This document shows, piece after piece, positions 42,267-50,236 of a stretch of 64,000 nt of DNA (positions are counted from its first letter, which is position 1; every line of letters starts with the position of its first letter). Location: NCBI GenBank assembly GCA_947476405.1, contig CANJQG010000002.1, positions 1-64,000 of the forward strand, given 5' to 3'. The notes under the pieces are model-generated. The model ran no database searches. It was not told the DNA's origin and was given only the letters and a program-made list of their open reading frames with translations. Source of the DNA: Thiotrichales bacterium (GTDB lineage: Bacteria; Pseudomonadota; Gammaproteobacteria; Francisellales; CACEW01). A program made the translations under genes and the position numbers.

Positions 42267-43760
42267 ATGCCTTTTTCTCGTTGTTTCCGTCGCCCCACTT
42301 CACCCACTCCTGTCATGAATAATCAACCATTTCCTACAGTTCAGCCCGGAAGACTTTCTTGTCTTTACCGTTCAATTCAATCTATTTTATATCCCGCCTA
42401 CCCCATCATTGCAGGCATAGCAAGTGCGTTAGGATCAAAGCTCTCCTTTCAAAAGGAAGTATTGGGCGCACTTGCAACCTTAGATCTCATCCTGACAATC
42501 AATACGCATGATCAAATGAATGCGAAGGATTGGGGGCACCTCTGCTTAAAAGGCGCGGGAGGGGCCCTTTCCAGCCTGCTCATTTCTGCCTTATCCGATA
42601 GGCTTATTTTACCTGAATCCATTTTATTGGGTCTCTGCATGGGGATGAGCTGGCAATTGAGCCGTCAGTTTAATCGACGTCGTCAATTACAGGATGCACA
42701 AGGCAATACGCTTTATTTAAATAATACAACTCTTTATTTTTCTGCCATCACCATGACGTTATCCGTTGCCAGCTCAGGCTGGGGCTCATTCATGTACCTC
42801 AACCCCAGCTCTGTTGGTGCGCCCACCCTTCCTGAAGATGCGCAAACCTTTTGGGGCCTCACCTATGGCCTACAAGCCATCGCTTTAAGCATCGGACTGA
42901 TTCAAATCGTATTGATGCACAAAAGAATAAAGCATCCTCAGCTTGAAGAAAAATCAGACATTCTATTAAGTATGTTCAAAAAATCAGCCAGCATTCAAAA
43001 CATTTTTTATTTTTTAGTGCAAGCAGGATCGTATTGTGCAGGGCAGCATACCATTATCTCTAAAGAAGCAAGCTATGCAATCCAAAGTATTTCGTTTATT
43101 AGCGGATGCATCGCCAGCTATTTTTTACCGATTGAAAGCCTCCAACTTGCAAAGCAATATAAAAAAATTGCGGATGACCCAACTACCCCCCCTCCCCAAC
43201 TCATAATCATCCAGACTGACACACGCTGGAAAAAAGCTAAAAAACATCTTACCACAGGAATCAAAGTCGCCCTTGATACAGGGTCTTTTCTTTCAGCATT
43301 AACACAAGCCCGACAATTACTGGGCATTATCCTCCCCGCCATTCAAGACCCGAAGGCCACCCTTCCCATTGCGGCTGTCGCAAGCTTTTTGGGGATTCTT
43401 GCAAACCTTCGTCACCATCAGGGCAAGTCAAATCATCTTCCCCGAGTGTTTAACACTTTATTCATTCGCATCAGGCAAATTGAAAATGCCACTGAATCCT
43501 TCTCCAATGCGGCCTATACTTTTTCTTTTGCTTATGGTGGCCTGACGTTTGGGAATAATATTCCGATTCACGAACGCCTCAAATCCGGTGGCTTCCCCTT
43601 TTTTAAAGTGCTGAATGGTGGAATTTTAATAGGAGCAATGGCGACAGGGATTGTGGAAGCCAATCAAAAGCGTATTGTAGAAAAAGGAGGCCGAAGCACC
43701 CCCTCAGCTCTTTCAATCAGCACCAGCAATCCATTAAATCATTCTGGAGCACATCCATGA
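42267..43760 (+). CDS. large multi-pass membrane protein, unknown
   Basis: An unrecognised 497-residue protein with many hydrophobic segments between about residues 40 and 460. These are separated by short polar loops, including a Lys-rich loop near 220-235 and a Pro/Lys-rich loop near 300-325. The N-terminus (PFSRCFRRPTSPTP) resembles that of the 298-residue protein upstream of cca, and both end in a polar Ser/Pro tail, suggesting divergent paralogues. A TATAAT at 42225 is a possible -10 box without a good -35. The stop overlaps the next gene's ATG (ATGA). Confidence 0.55.
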   Translation: MPFSRCFRRPTSPTPVMNNQPFPTVQPGRLSCLYRSIQSILYPAYPIIAGIASALGSKLSFQKEVLGALATLDLILTINTHDQMNAKDWGHLCLKGAGGALSSLLISALSDRLILPESILLGLCMGMSWQLSRQFNRRRQLQDAQGNTLYLNNTTLYFSAITMTLSVASSGWGSFMYLNPSSVGAPTLPEDAQTFWGLTYGLQAIALSIGLIQIVLMHKRIKHPQLEEKSDILLSMFKKSASIQNIFYFLVQAGSYCAGQHTIISKEASYAIQSISFISGCIASYFLPIESLQLAKQYKKIADDPTTPPPQLIIIQTDTRWKKAKKHLTTGIKVALDTGSFLSALTQARQLLGIILPAIQDPKATLPIAAVASFLGILANLRHHQGKSNHLPRVFNTLFIRIRQIENATESFSNAAYTFSFAYGGLTFGNNIPIHERLKSGGFPFFKVLNGGILIGAMATGIVEANQKRIVEKGGRSTPSALSISTSNPLNHSGAHP

Positions 43761-44554
43761 GCCTCCTTTCTCACTCTTTTTCACATGCCTCCTGGAGCCA
43801 CCTCTACCTCCTTTTTCTAAGCTATCGATTTTTGCGCTATTTCATTCTGTATCCCGCGATTTTCTTTACTTTTTGCTTTTTGGGGGACCGCATTGCTCAA
43901 TATCGCATTCAAGCCAAACATCCTTCTAAAAAAACTATTTTACGAGAGCTCACGCTCTCTATTTCGACCTTTATTTGCTTTGGCCTCAATACCTTACTGG
44001 CTGTTTATTTTTATAAAAAAGGCGGGTATCACCTTTATTTTGACTGGAAAGCCCTGGGCATTCCCTATTTTTTCTTTAGTATTATCCTGATTTTGGTTTT
44101 TCATGAAATTTATCATTATAGCTATCATCGCTTTATGCACACGAATGCTTGGTTTTATCGGCATGTTCATAGCACCCATCACCGCTTTCCCAACCCCACG
44201 GTTTTTACCTCCTATGCCTTTCACCCGATCGAAGCTTTATTGCATCCGCTGGCTTTTGTCATCGCGCCTCTGATTTTACCCCTTCATTTTTTAGCGCCGA
44301 TGATTGCCTTATTGATTTCAGAAGCGTTTAATATCATGGGCCATGCAGGCTATGAATGGATGCCGCAAAAATGGGCCAACAAAGGCCTACTGCGCCTTTT
44401 AAACAAATCCACTTTTCATAATTATCACCACAGCCACGGTGGCCGTCAAAACTATAGTTTATATACCACTGTTATGGATGAACTCTTCAATACACACGCC
44501 AAAGGCAATCAAGCCGAACTCAGTCGGGTGTATGAAAAACGCAGAAAGGATTAA
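43757..44554 (+). CDS. sterol desaturase/fatty acid hydroxylase family
   Basis: A membrane di-iron oxygenase of the fatty acid hydroxylase superfamily, 265 residues. The eight-histidine metal site is visible: HEIYHYSYHR, HVHSTHH, and a later group in GHAGYEW and FHNYHHSHGG. Four or more membrane helices surround it. Family members hydroxylate or desaturate fatty acids, sterols or carotenoids; the substrate is unknown here. Its start overlaps the stop of the unknown membrane protein, so they are translationally coupled and may share a role in membranes. Confidence 0.9.
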   Translation: MSLLSHSFSHASWSHLYLLFLSYRFLRYFILYPAIFFTFCFLGDRIAQYRIQAKHPSKKTILRELTLSISTFICFGLNTLLAVYFYKKGGYHLYFDWKALGIPYFFFSIILILVFHEIYHYSYHRFMHTNAWFYRHVHSTHHRFPNPTVFTSYAFHPIEALLHPLAFVIAPLILPLHFLAPMIALLISEAFNIMGHAGYEWMPQKWANKGLLRLLNKSTFHNYHHSHGGRQNYSLYTTVMDELFNTHAKGNQAELSRVYEKRRKD

Positions 44555-44627
44555 AAGATTTTTAAACCTTGTTCTCAATACCCTTTCTGCATACAATAGT
44601 CCAAAGATTGTCAAAAGTTGATAATGG

Positions 44628-45656
44628 ATGCTCATTGCTTTAATACCTGCTTATAATCCGATTAAAACCCTGCCTGATTACATTGATGAACTCATTGCTT
44701 CCCAGATTTTTTATCGCATTATCCTAGTCAATGATGGCAGCCACCCAGAACATCGTTTGATATTTGACGCCCTGCAAAAAAAAACAAATGTCATTTTTTT
44801 AGAACATGCCATCAATCAAGGAAAAGGGGCAGCCCTCAAAACTGGGCTGAATGAGGTCGCCTTGCATTTTCCTGAAGCAATGGGCGTGGTCACGATCGAT
44901 GCAGATGGCCAGCATTGCATCAAAGATGCCTGTAAAGTCGCTGAAACCCTGCAAAAACACCCCACCCATTTGATCGTGGGCGGGCGTAAATTTGACACTC
45001 AGACCCCCGCTCGAAGTGCCGTAGGTAATTTTTTAACGCGCCATTTATTCAAACTGATGACGGGCCTTAAAATTCATGATACCCAATCGGGACTCCGAGG
45101 CATCCCTTTCGCAATGATTAAACCACTCCTCAATATTGAAAGTAATGGCTATGAATATGAGCTCGATATGTTGATGCAATCGCAACGCCTGGGTTTTAAA
45201 ATTTTAGAAACCCCGATTACAACCATTTATCTCAATGACAATCAGCATTCCAGCTTTAGACCCATTCTTGACTCTTTGAGAATTTATTTTGTTCTCTTTC
45301 GCTTCTCCATTATTGCAGGACTGAGCGCCCTACTGGACTATGGAATTTTCATCCTGATTTACTATCTCATTGACAAAAATGTTTTTGCTGCACTCGTCTG
45401 CAGCCGGATTTGCTCCATTACCTTTAATTATCTGAATGTGCGAAAATTTGCTTTTAAAGCCTCAGGCATGCAACACCATAGAACCCTTCCTAAATATCTG
45501 CTACTCGCTTGCTTTTCTGGATTGATCGCTTACTTCTTCATTATTGGCTTTATGAGTATTTTTGGCTGGCATGTTGTCCCTGCAAAAATAGCAGCTGAAA
45601 TCATTATGTTTGTTGTGAACTTTTTCATTCAAAGAAATCTCATTTTCAGGAAATAA
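44628..45656 (+). CDS. GT2 glycosyltransferase fused to GtrA domain
   Basis: Residues 1-225 form a GT2 domain of the dolichol-phosphate mannose/GtrB type: LIPAYNP, VNDGS, NQGKGAALKTGL, DADGQH and the TQSGLRG loop. Residues about 230-342 form a GtrA-like domain with four membrane helices (LSALLDYGIFILIYYLID and FNYLNVRKFAF). GtrB makes a polyprenyl-phosphate sugar and GtrA flips it for later transfer to a surface glycan; here both are in one chain. The ATG at 44628 is in frame with the motif start. Confidence 0.92.
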   Translation: MLIALIPAYNPIKTLPDYIDELIASQIFYRIILVNDGSHPEHRLIFDALQKKTNVIFLEHAINQGKGAALKTGLNEVALHFPEAMGVVTIDADGQHCIKDACKVAETLQKHPTHLIVGGRKFDTQTPARSAVGNFLTRHLFKLMTGLKIHDTQSGLRGIPFAMIKPLLNIESNGYEYELDMLMQSQRLGFKILETPITTIYLNDNQHSSFRPILDSLRIYFVLFRFSIIAGLSALLDYGIFILIYYLIDKNVFAALVCSRICSITFNYLNVRKFAFKASGMQHHRTLPKYLLLACFSGLIAYFFIIGFMSIFGWHVVPAKIAAEIIMFVVNFFIQRNLIFRK

Positions 45657-45667
45657 CAAGAATAAGG

Positions 45668-46744
45668 CTAGGCCAAAAATCGCAATAGCTTTATCTTCAC
45701 CCACTCAGAAAGTTGGCACTCTAAATATCGATATGACAGTGCAGCACAGATTAGTGAGCAAGCAATCAACAATGGTGGGTAAAAGCTCATGATTGCAACG
45801 AACAAAGAGTTGTAGGGAGAGCCATAAACATGATGCAATAAGTGCAAAAATAATGGGTGTATCAGATATAAGGAAAAAGAGATATTTCCCAACCAAACTA
45901 AAAATCTAGGCACATAAATCGGCCAAGATTTGTTGTACAACATCACAAATAAAACTAAGAATGCCAAACTAGCGCCCAAATGTGTAATGCCAAATCCAGA
46001 ATCGAAACCAGAAAAATATTGTGATACAAAAACAGCAAATGCCAATGCGATCAACCCTTGTAAAATTCGGGGATTGTTGATGGTCCATGAAGATTGATAA
46101 ATGAGTCCAATGACCACGCCCACTACAAATTCCCAAATCATAGGATTAGTCACGATATTGAGATAGTTCAAAAAACCATACAAATTATAGGGATTAAATG
46201 ACACATACCCCGCATATAGGAAAGGCAATACCAACAAAGTCAAAACAATAATTCCAAAAAATACAACCCAGCGTCGCACAAATAGCATCGACAGTCCAAA
46301 AATGAAATAAAAATACATCTCATAATTTAAAGTCCACCCCACATCCAATGCTGCGCGCCCGTAATAAGGAGCATCTAAATTACTGAGAGGCTGAAAACTC
46401 AGGCTTTTTGCAACAGTAAGCATGCCATGCAAATCAAATGAAGGGATCCCATTCAAGAGGGTCAGCACAAAATAGACGGGCCAAATTCTTGCAAAACGCT
46501 TAATCCAGAAAGATTTGCTATATTGAAAAGAAGCATCAGCGGTGGTTGTAGCATAAACCATAATAAAACCACTAATCATAAAGAAGAGATCCACTCCGCA
46601 CGCACCAGGAAAAAATAAGGCCTCGCCCCAGGTGGTATGATAAGTAGGCGAAACATCCCATAAAACATCATAACCATGGAGCATTACAACCAAAAGCGCT
46701 GCACATCCGCGCATTGCCTGAACGATATCTAGTTTTTTATTCAA
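45668..46744 (-). CDS. OafA-type O-acyltransferase, membrane
   Basis: An acyltransferase-3 family protein (OafA/NodX/ExoZ), 358 residues with about ten membrane helices. The family opening LDIVQAMRGCAALLVVMLHG carries the conserved Arg and the His of the active site; GVDLFFMISGFIM and the C-terminal LIHPLFLHLLHH are also typical. It acetylates sugars of surface glycans, in keeping with the glycosyltransferase encoded convergently 11 bases away. The upstream interval carries the inverted-repeat element. Confidence 0.92.
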   Translation of the reverse strand: MNKKLDIVQAMRGCAALLVVMLHGYDVLWDVSPTYHTTWGEALFFPGACGVDLFFMISGFIMVYATTTADASFQYSKSFWIKRFARIWPVYFVLTLLNGIPSFDLHGMLTVAKSLSFQPLSNLDAPYYGRAALDVGWTLNYEMYFYFIFGLSMLFVRRWVVFFGIIVLTLLVLPFLYAGYVSFNPYNLYGFLNYLNIVTNPMIWEFVVGVVIGLIYQSSWTINNPRILQGLIALAFAVFVSQYFSGFDSGFGITHLGASLAFLVLFVMLYNKSWPIYVPRFLVWLGNISFSLYLIHPLFLHLLHHVYGSPYNSLFVAIMSFYPPLLIACSLICAALSYRYLECQLSEWVKIKLLRFLA

Positions 46745-46836
46745 ATGCCAGTCCGTCCCTTCAAAGCTTCACTTGGAAGCAAAGCTGAACAATAACCGCT
46801 TTTATACATCCTTTTTGATTCTGTTGCAAATACTTT

Positions 46837-46844
46837 TTTTCGGA
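46837..46844 (+). repeat. left 8-bp direct repeat flanking the element
   Basis: TTTTCGGA here is repeated exactly at 47349-47356. The two copies bracket the inverted-repeat element, as expected of a target-site duplication. T-richness makes a chance match possible. Confidence 0.5.
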
Positions 46845-46847
46845 GGG

Positions 46848-46906
46848 TGTGAATAAAAGTGCGGTCAGCTCTCTGTATCATCCTCGCGAACGCGGGGAAC
46901 CAGTCT
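46848..46906 (+). repeat. left terminal inverted repeat
   Basis: Begins TGTGAATAAAAGTGCGGTC and ends with CGCGGGGAACCAGTCT. It matches the reverse complement of 47287-47345 at 57 of 59 positions. An inner palindrome, CGCGAACGCG, could form a small hairpin. Confidence 0.85.
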
Positions 46907-46916
46907 GATTTCTTCC

Positions 46917-47210
46917 TTAAAATAAATTAGAATATAAATCTTCCCACTGAGGGTTCATGGTTTCAATCAAGTCTATTTTCCATTCGCGCTTCCATTTCTT
47001 CAGTTGTTTCTCTCGTTGAATTGCGGCATGAATGCAAGATGTTTATTCATAATAAACGAGCTGATTAATCGCATACTCCTGCGAAAATCCTTTGACTAGT
47101 TTGTTCTTATGTTGATATACCCGCTGGGCTAAATTACTGCTGACGCCAATGTAGAGCGTTCCATTTCGAGCGCTTGCTAAAATATAGATGTAATAGTTTT
47201 TAGTTTGCAT
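46917..47210 (-). pseudogene. GIY-YIG endonuclease, internal stop
   Basis: A single 98-codon frame encodes a UPF0213/YhbQ-type GIY-YIG domain: YYIYIL and LYIGVS form the GIY-YIG strands, followed by NLAQRVYQHK with the conserved Arg, and after the break REKQLKKWKREWK and NPQWEDLY. Codon 56 (47043-47045) is TAA, right after YYE, and the frame continues in perfect register to the normal end. A single nonsense change is the simplest explanation; two split peptides are less likely because the catalytic Glu region lies after the stop. Confidence 0.85.
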
Positions 47211-47286
47211 GAGAAAGCCCAGTTTATTTTGATTTTAAATTGTACTGTATTTTTTTGGGATTTTCAAGGCGATGAAGAAGAGCATT

Positions 47287-47345
47287 AGACTGGGTCCCCG
47301 CGTTCGCGAGGATGACACAGAGAGCTGACCGCACTTTTATTCACA
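47287..47345 (-). repeat. right terminal inverted repeat
   Basis: The reverse complement of the left terminal repeat, with two differences among 59 bases. It lies 2.5 times closer to the GIY-YIG start (77 bases) than to the next gene's start codon (75 bases are similar on either side), so it may also shape transcription of both neighbours. Confidence 0.85.
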
Positions 47346-47348
47346 GCA

Positions 47349-47356
47349 TTTTCGGA
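47349..47356 (+). repeat. right 8-bp direct repeat flanking the element
   Basis: TTTTCGGA, an exact copy of 46837-46844, lies two bases outside the clear part of the right inverted repeat. Confidence 0.5.
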
Positions 47357-47419
47357 CGTTGACTTTACACACATCATTCGCTATGATATTTTTTTCATAA
47401 AGTAGTGGCCAGATCAACT

Positions 47420-48202
47420 ATGCAAGTCATTGACTTTAATCGTCTTATTTCCGAAAAGGAAGAACTTAAAGAAAAATTTCTAAGTCAGAAACCCTTTCGA
47501 TATCTCATTATTGATCATTTTCTAAAAACAGACGAAGCGGAAAAAATATTACGAGAGTACCCACCAGTCAATCAAAAAGAGTGGGTTGATAGCAACGGAG
47601 AACATTCAAAAAAGAAATGGGCTCAGCCTTGTGTTGAAGGCTCTGTCGCCACAGATTTCTATCGCGAAGTAAATTCCGTAGACTTTCTTAATTTTATAGG
47701 TGAAATAACAGGCATTCCAGAATTGCTTGCAGATCATAACTTAACGGGCGCAGGATACCACCAAATTTTGGATGGTGGTTTTTTAAATGTACATATTGAT
47801 TTTAACCGTTATAATGGCTTGGAACGTCGTTTAAATTTAATTGTTTACCTTAATCAAGGTTGGGAAGAAGAATATGGTGGATATTTAGAACTTTGGGACA
47901 TGGAAACAAAAACACGAGTGGAAAATATTGCACCCACTTTTAATCGTTGTGTTATTTTTGAAACCAATGAAACCTCTTATCATGGCCACCCAGTTCCTTT
48001 AAAGACCAAAGGCAAGACCACTCGAAAATCCTTAAGCACTTATTACTACACAAAAAATAGAACTGATATTGAGCCTGCACCAACGCATACGACTATATTT
48101 ATACATACACGAGGCTTAGCCAGCATCATCTCAAGCAAACTACGTTATTTAGGCCAAAGAATAAAGAAAAGTGCGCTAAAAAGACTGACAGCTAGGAAAT
48201 AA
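47420..48202 (+). CDS. 2OG-Fe(II) oxygenase, prolyl-hydroxylase-like
   Basis: An oxygenase of the 2OG-Fe(II) superfamily resembling P4H/PHYH-type proteins found in polysaccharide clusters. The iron ligands are the His-x-Asp of NVHIDFNR (about residue 135) and the His of ETSYHGHP (about 192); YLNQGW and EYGGYLELW are typical of the fold. The ATG at 47420 is chosen (260 residues), with a GTG five codons earlier as the alternative; neither has a strong ribosome site. It ends 27 bases into the convergent glycosyltransferase gene. Modification of a glycan or peptide is plausible; the substrate is unknown. Confidence 0.8.
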   Translation: MQVIDFNRLISEKEELKEKFLSQKPFRYLIIDHFLKTDEAEKILREYPPVNQKEWVDSNGEHSKKKWAQPCVEGSVATDFYREVNSVDFLNFIGEITGIPELLADHNLTGAGYHQILDGGFLNVHIDFNRYNGLERRLNLIVYLNQGWEEEYGGYLELWDMETKTRVENIAPTFNRCVIFETNETSYHGHPVPLKTKGKTTRKSLSTYYYTKNRTDIEPAPTHTTIFIHTRGLASIISSKLRYLGQRIKKSALKRLTARK

Positions 48203-49081
48203 CCAACGGGGGTCTGCACTTGTTTTTACAATACAATCATAAATCGCTTGATTACGCTGCACTTTGATTGCATAGTGTTTTTTACGCAAGATATGAATTT
48301 CTATTTTAAGCATAAATAAGCGATAAGAAGCTCGTAGACGCTCTTTTTTGAGCAATTTACGCCAAACCGCCTCAGGATAATTTTTGACATAGAATAAATA
48401 AAGGCCGCGTTGTTTTTTAGTCCAATACTCGTACTCAGTAATTTGGCGTTCGCTCGCCCCTCCAAGATGCTCTACCTCAGCACCTGAACAATAACCAATG
48501 GCATAACCCGCTTTACGAATACGCAAGCACAGGTCTGCCTCTTCGCCATATAAAAAATAATCTTCATCAAACCCAGAAACAGATTCATAGACCGCCCGTG
48601 GAATCAGCATAAGCGCGCCTAGAACCCAAGCAATTTTACCAGGCAAATCTTCAAATGAAACAAGATATGGGTATTTCTTCAAACCTGGATAATCATACTT
48701 TTCTGTAATAACTCCAGCTTGATGATCCATAATTTTAGCACCAACCACACCATATTCAGGATGTTCTTTTTGATATTCTAGCAGCTTTTCCAAAGCCTGT
48801 TGATCCACAAAATAAGTATCCGGATTTAAAAGTAAAATGATCTCACCCTGTGAAAATGCAACGCCTTGATTACAGCCTCGTCCAAAACCTTTATTTTCCT
48901 GATTCGAAACCCGCTTCACACGATCACCAACTCTCGTCAATATCTCAGTCAATTGGGGATTATTTTCATTATCAATCACAATGATTTCAAAATCTTGCAT
49001 CGTTTGCAAAAACAAAGATTCCAAGCATTTTTGCAAAGGTCCCAGGGTTTTGTAGTTAATAATCACAATAGAGAGACGCAA
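48176..49081 (-). CDS. GT2 glycosyltransferase, rhamnosyltransferase-like
   Basis: A family 2 glycosyltransferase similar to WbbL/RfbF-type rhamnosyltransferases. Motifs: SIVIINYKT at the N-terminus, VIDNENN, NKGFGRGCNQG, LLNPDTYF (the DxD-like site), FDEDYFLYGEEADLCLRIRKAGY and a basic C-terminus. The start is probably the TTG at 49081, which lies eight bases after AAGGAG; the TTG two codons earlier is too close to that site. It is the third gene of the gltX2-ligase-glycosyltransferase run and likely acts on LPS or O-antigen. Confidence 0.9.
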   Translation of the reverse strand: MRLSIVIINYKTLGPLQKCLESLFLQTMQDFEIIVIDNENNPQLTEILTRVGDRVKRVSNQENKGFGRGCNQGVAFSQGEIILLLNPDTYFVDQQALEKLLEYQKEHPEYGVVGAKIMDHQAGVITEKYDYPGLKKYPYLVSFEDLPGKIAWVLGALMLIPRAVYESVSGFDEDYFLYGEEADLCLRIRKAGYAIGYCSGAEVEHLGGASERQITEYEYWTKKQRGLYLFYVKNYPEAVWRKLLKKERLRASYRLFMLKIEIHILRKKHYAIKVQRNQAIYDCIVKTSADPRWLFPSCQSF

Positions 49082-49083
49082 AA

Positions 49084-50235
49084 TCAAGACTCCTTTTCCA
49101 GATATATTCCAGTTAAAGCGATAAAACCCAACGCAACCGCATTGAGAACAAGACCGCTATCCAAAAAGCCCATCAATACGAAAGCCCACCAAACTCCTTG
49201 TGCTTTGGCTACCCGTGGAAATAACCGGTATAAGCAAAACACATATAAAGCGAGTCCAATTAAACCCAGTTCAAAACCCGCATAAGTATAGGCGTTATGC
49301 GGATCATTAATCACAATCGTTGTGGGACTTGGATTTAAATCACGGTCATATACGGTTTTAAAACTACCAATTCCCGTACCCAGAAAGGGGTGAAGTCTGA
49401 GCTCATGAAAAGAGGCCACAGCAAAGGCCAAACGCAATCCTAATGAATTGTCCGAGCCAATTTCATTAATATTTTGTACTTGTGAAAAGGCTTCCACATT
49501 TTGCACGCCTAAATTCACACGCGCCTTAATCCCAGGCACTGCAAAATATAAACCGATACAAAGCACAGGAAGCAGGCAGGCCAGAATCACGAACCATTTT
49601 TTGCTACCATATTGCCAGGCTAAAACTAAGGCCAGGACCATAAACAAAAGATAGCCACTCCGCTCCAGGTTGATCAATAACAGATAGATCAACAGGATGG
49701 CAAAAATCAAAACATCATGCCAGGCAAAGCGACGCTCAATCAGACGCACAGCCAAAATCCACAAGGCTACAATAACGACAAAAATCAGTTGCAATGGGTT
49801 GATTTCAAAGGTGATATTCATGGACAGATGCGGCGCGAGTTGTGGGACAAACAGATGAAAAAAATAAAGTGTACTTAAAATAACATTGATCAACACACCC
49901 AAAATCAAACCCTGCTCTACCCAATAACGAGATTTTTCCTGCACGATCGCCAAAGGCACAATCAAAAACAAGAGCAGCTTGGCGTAGCCTTTTAAGCCTT
50001 CCAAAGCATGCCATACCGTCGACGCCTGGCTGTAACTCACGGTCATCAGGGCCCAAGCTAAAAATACATAAATGGCGATAAATACAGGTTGCTTTAAATA
50101 GGCTTTAGAAAACAACTGCTGACGCATCGAAGGCGTGAAAAAAACCGCCAATACCGCCAGGATCAAACACTGATTCGCTCCAAAGCGCCATAGCGTCATT
50201 AAAAATAAAGTCAATGCGAAAAAAAGCGCCGCCAA
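49084..50235 (-). CDS. O-antigen ligase-like membrane protein (WaaL/Wzy)
   Basis: A 383-residue, roughly 10-12 span membrane protein of the O-antigen ligase/polymerase family. The large periplasmic loop contains LHPFLGTGIGSFK and NDPHNAYTYAGFELGLIG, the latter with the catalytic-type His of WaaL. The start is TTG at 50235, strongly supported by GGGAGGTG seven bases upstream. It begins one base after gltX2 ends. It would join or polymerise surface glycans made by the neighbouring transferases. Confidence 0.85.
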   Translation of the reverse strand: MAALFFALTLFLMTLWRFGANQCLILAVLAVFFTPSMRQQLFSKAYLKQPVFIAIYVFLAWALMTVSYSQASTVWHALEGLKGYAKLLLFLIVPLAIVQEKSRYWVEQGLILGVLINVILSTLYFFHLFVPQLAPHLSMNITFEINPLQLIFVVIVALWILAVRLIERRFAWHDVLIFAILLIYLLLINLERSGYLLFMVLALVLAWQYGSKKWFVILACLLPVLCIGLYFAVPGIKARVNLGVQNVEAFSQVQNINEIGSDNSLGLRLAFAVASFHELRLHPFLGTGIGSFKTVYDRDLNPSPTTIVINDPHNAYTYAGFELGLIGLALYVFCLYRLFPRVAKAQGVWWAFVLMGFLDSGLVLNAVALGFIALTGIYLEKES

Positions 50236-50236
50236 T

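Larger units (their letters stand above)
46845..47348. mobile_element. 504-bp inverted-repeat element with GIY-YIG gene
   Basis: The unit has long terminal inverted repeats (46848-46906 and 47287-47345, 57 of 59 bases identical) enclosing a broken GIY-YIG endonuclease gene, and it is flanked by the 8-base direct repeat TTTTCGGA. The repeats contain CGCGAACGCGGGG, akin to the CCCGCG-CGCGGG-ATGACA family of dispersed bacterial repeats. No transposase is encoded. It sits in the gap between the acyltransferase and the 2OG-oxygenase gene, disrupting no gene. Mobility is inferred from structure. Confidence 0.65.

Noticed and set aside
46848..46906. CRISPR-like or simple REP repeat
   Set aside because: There are only two inverted copies with a gene between them and no spacer array; no CRISPR or cas gene was seen in the window.
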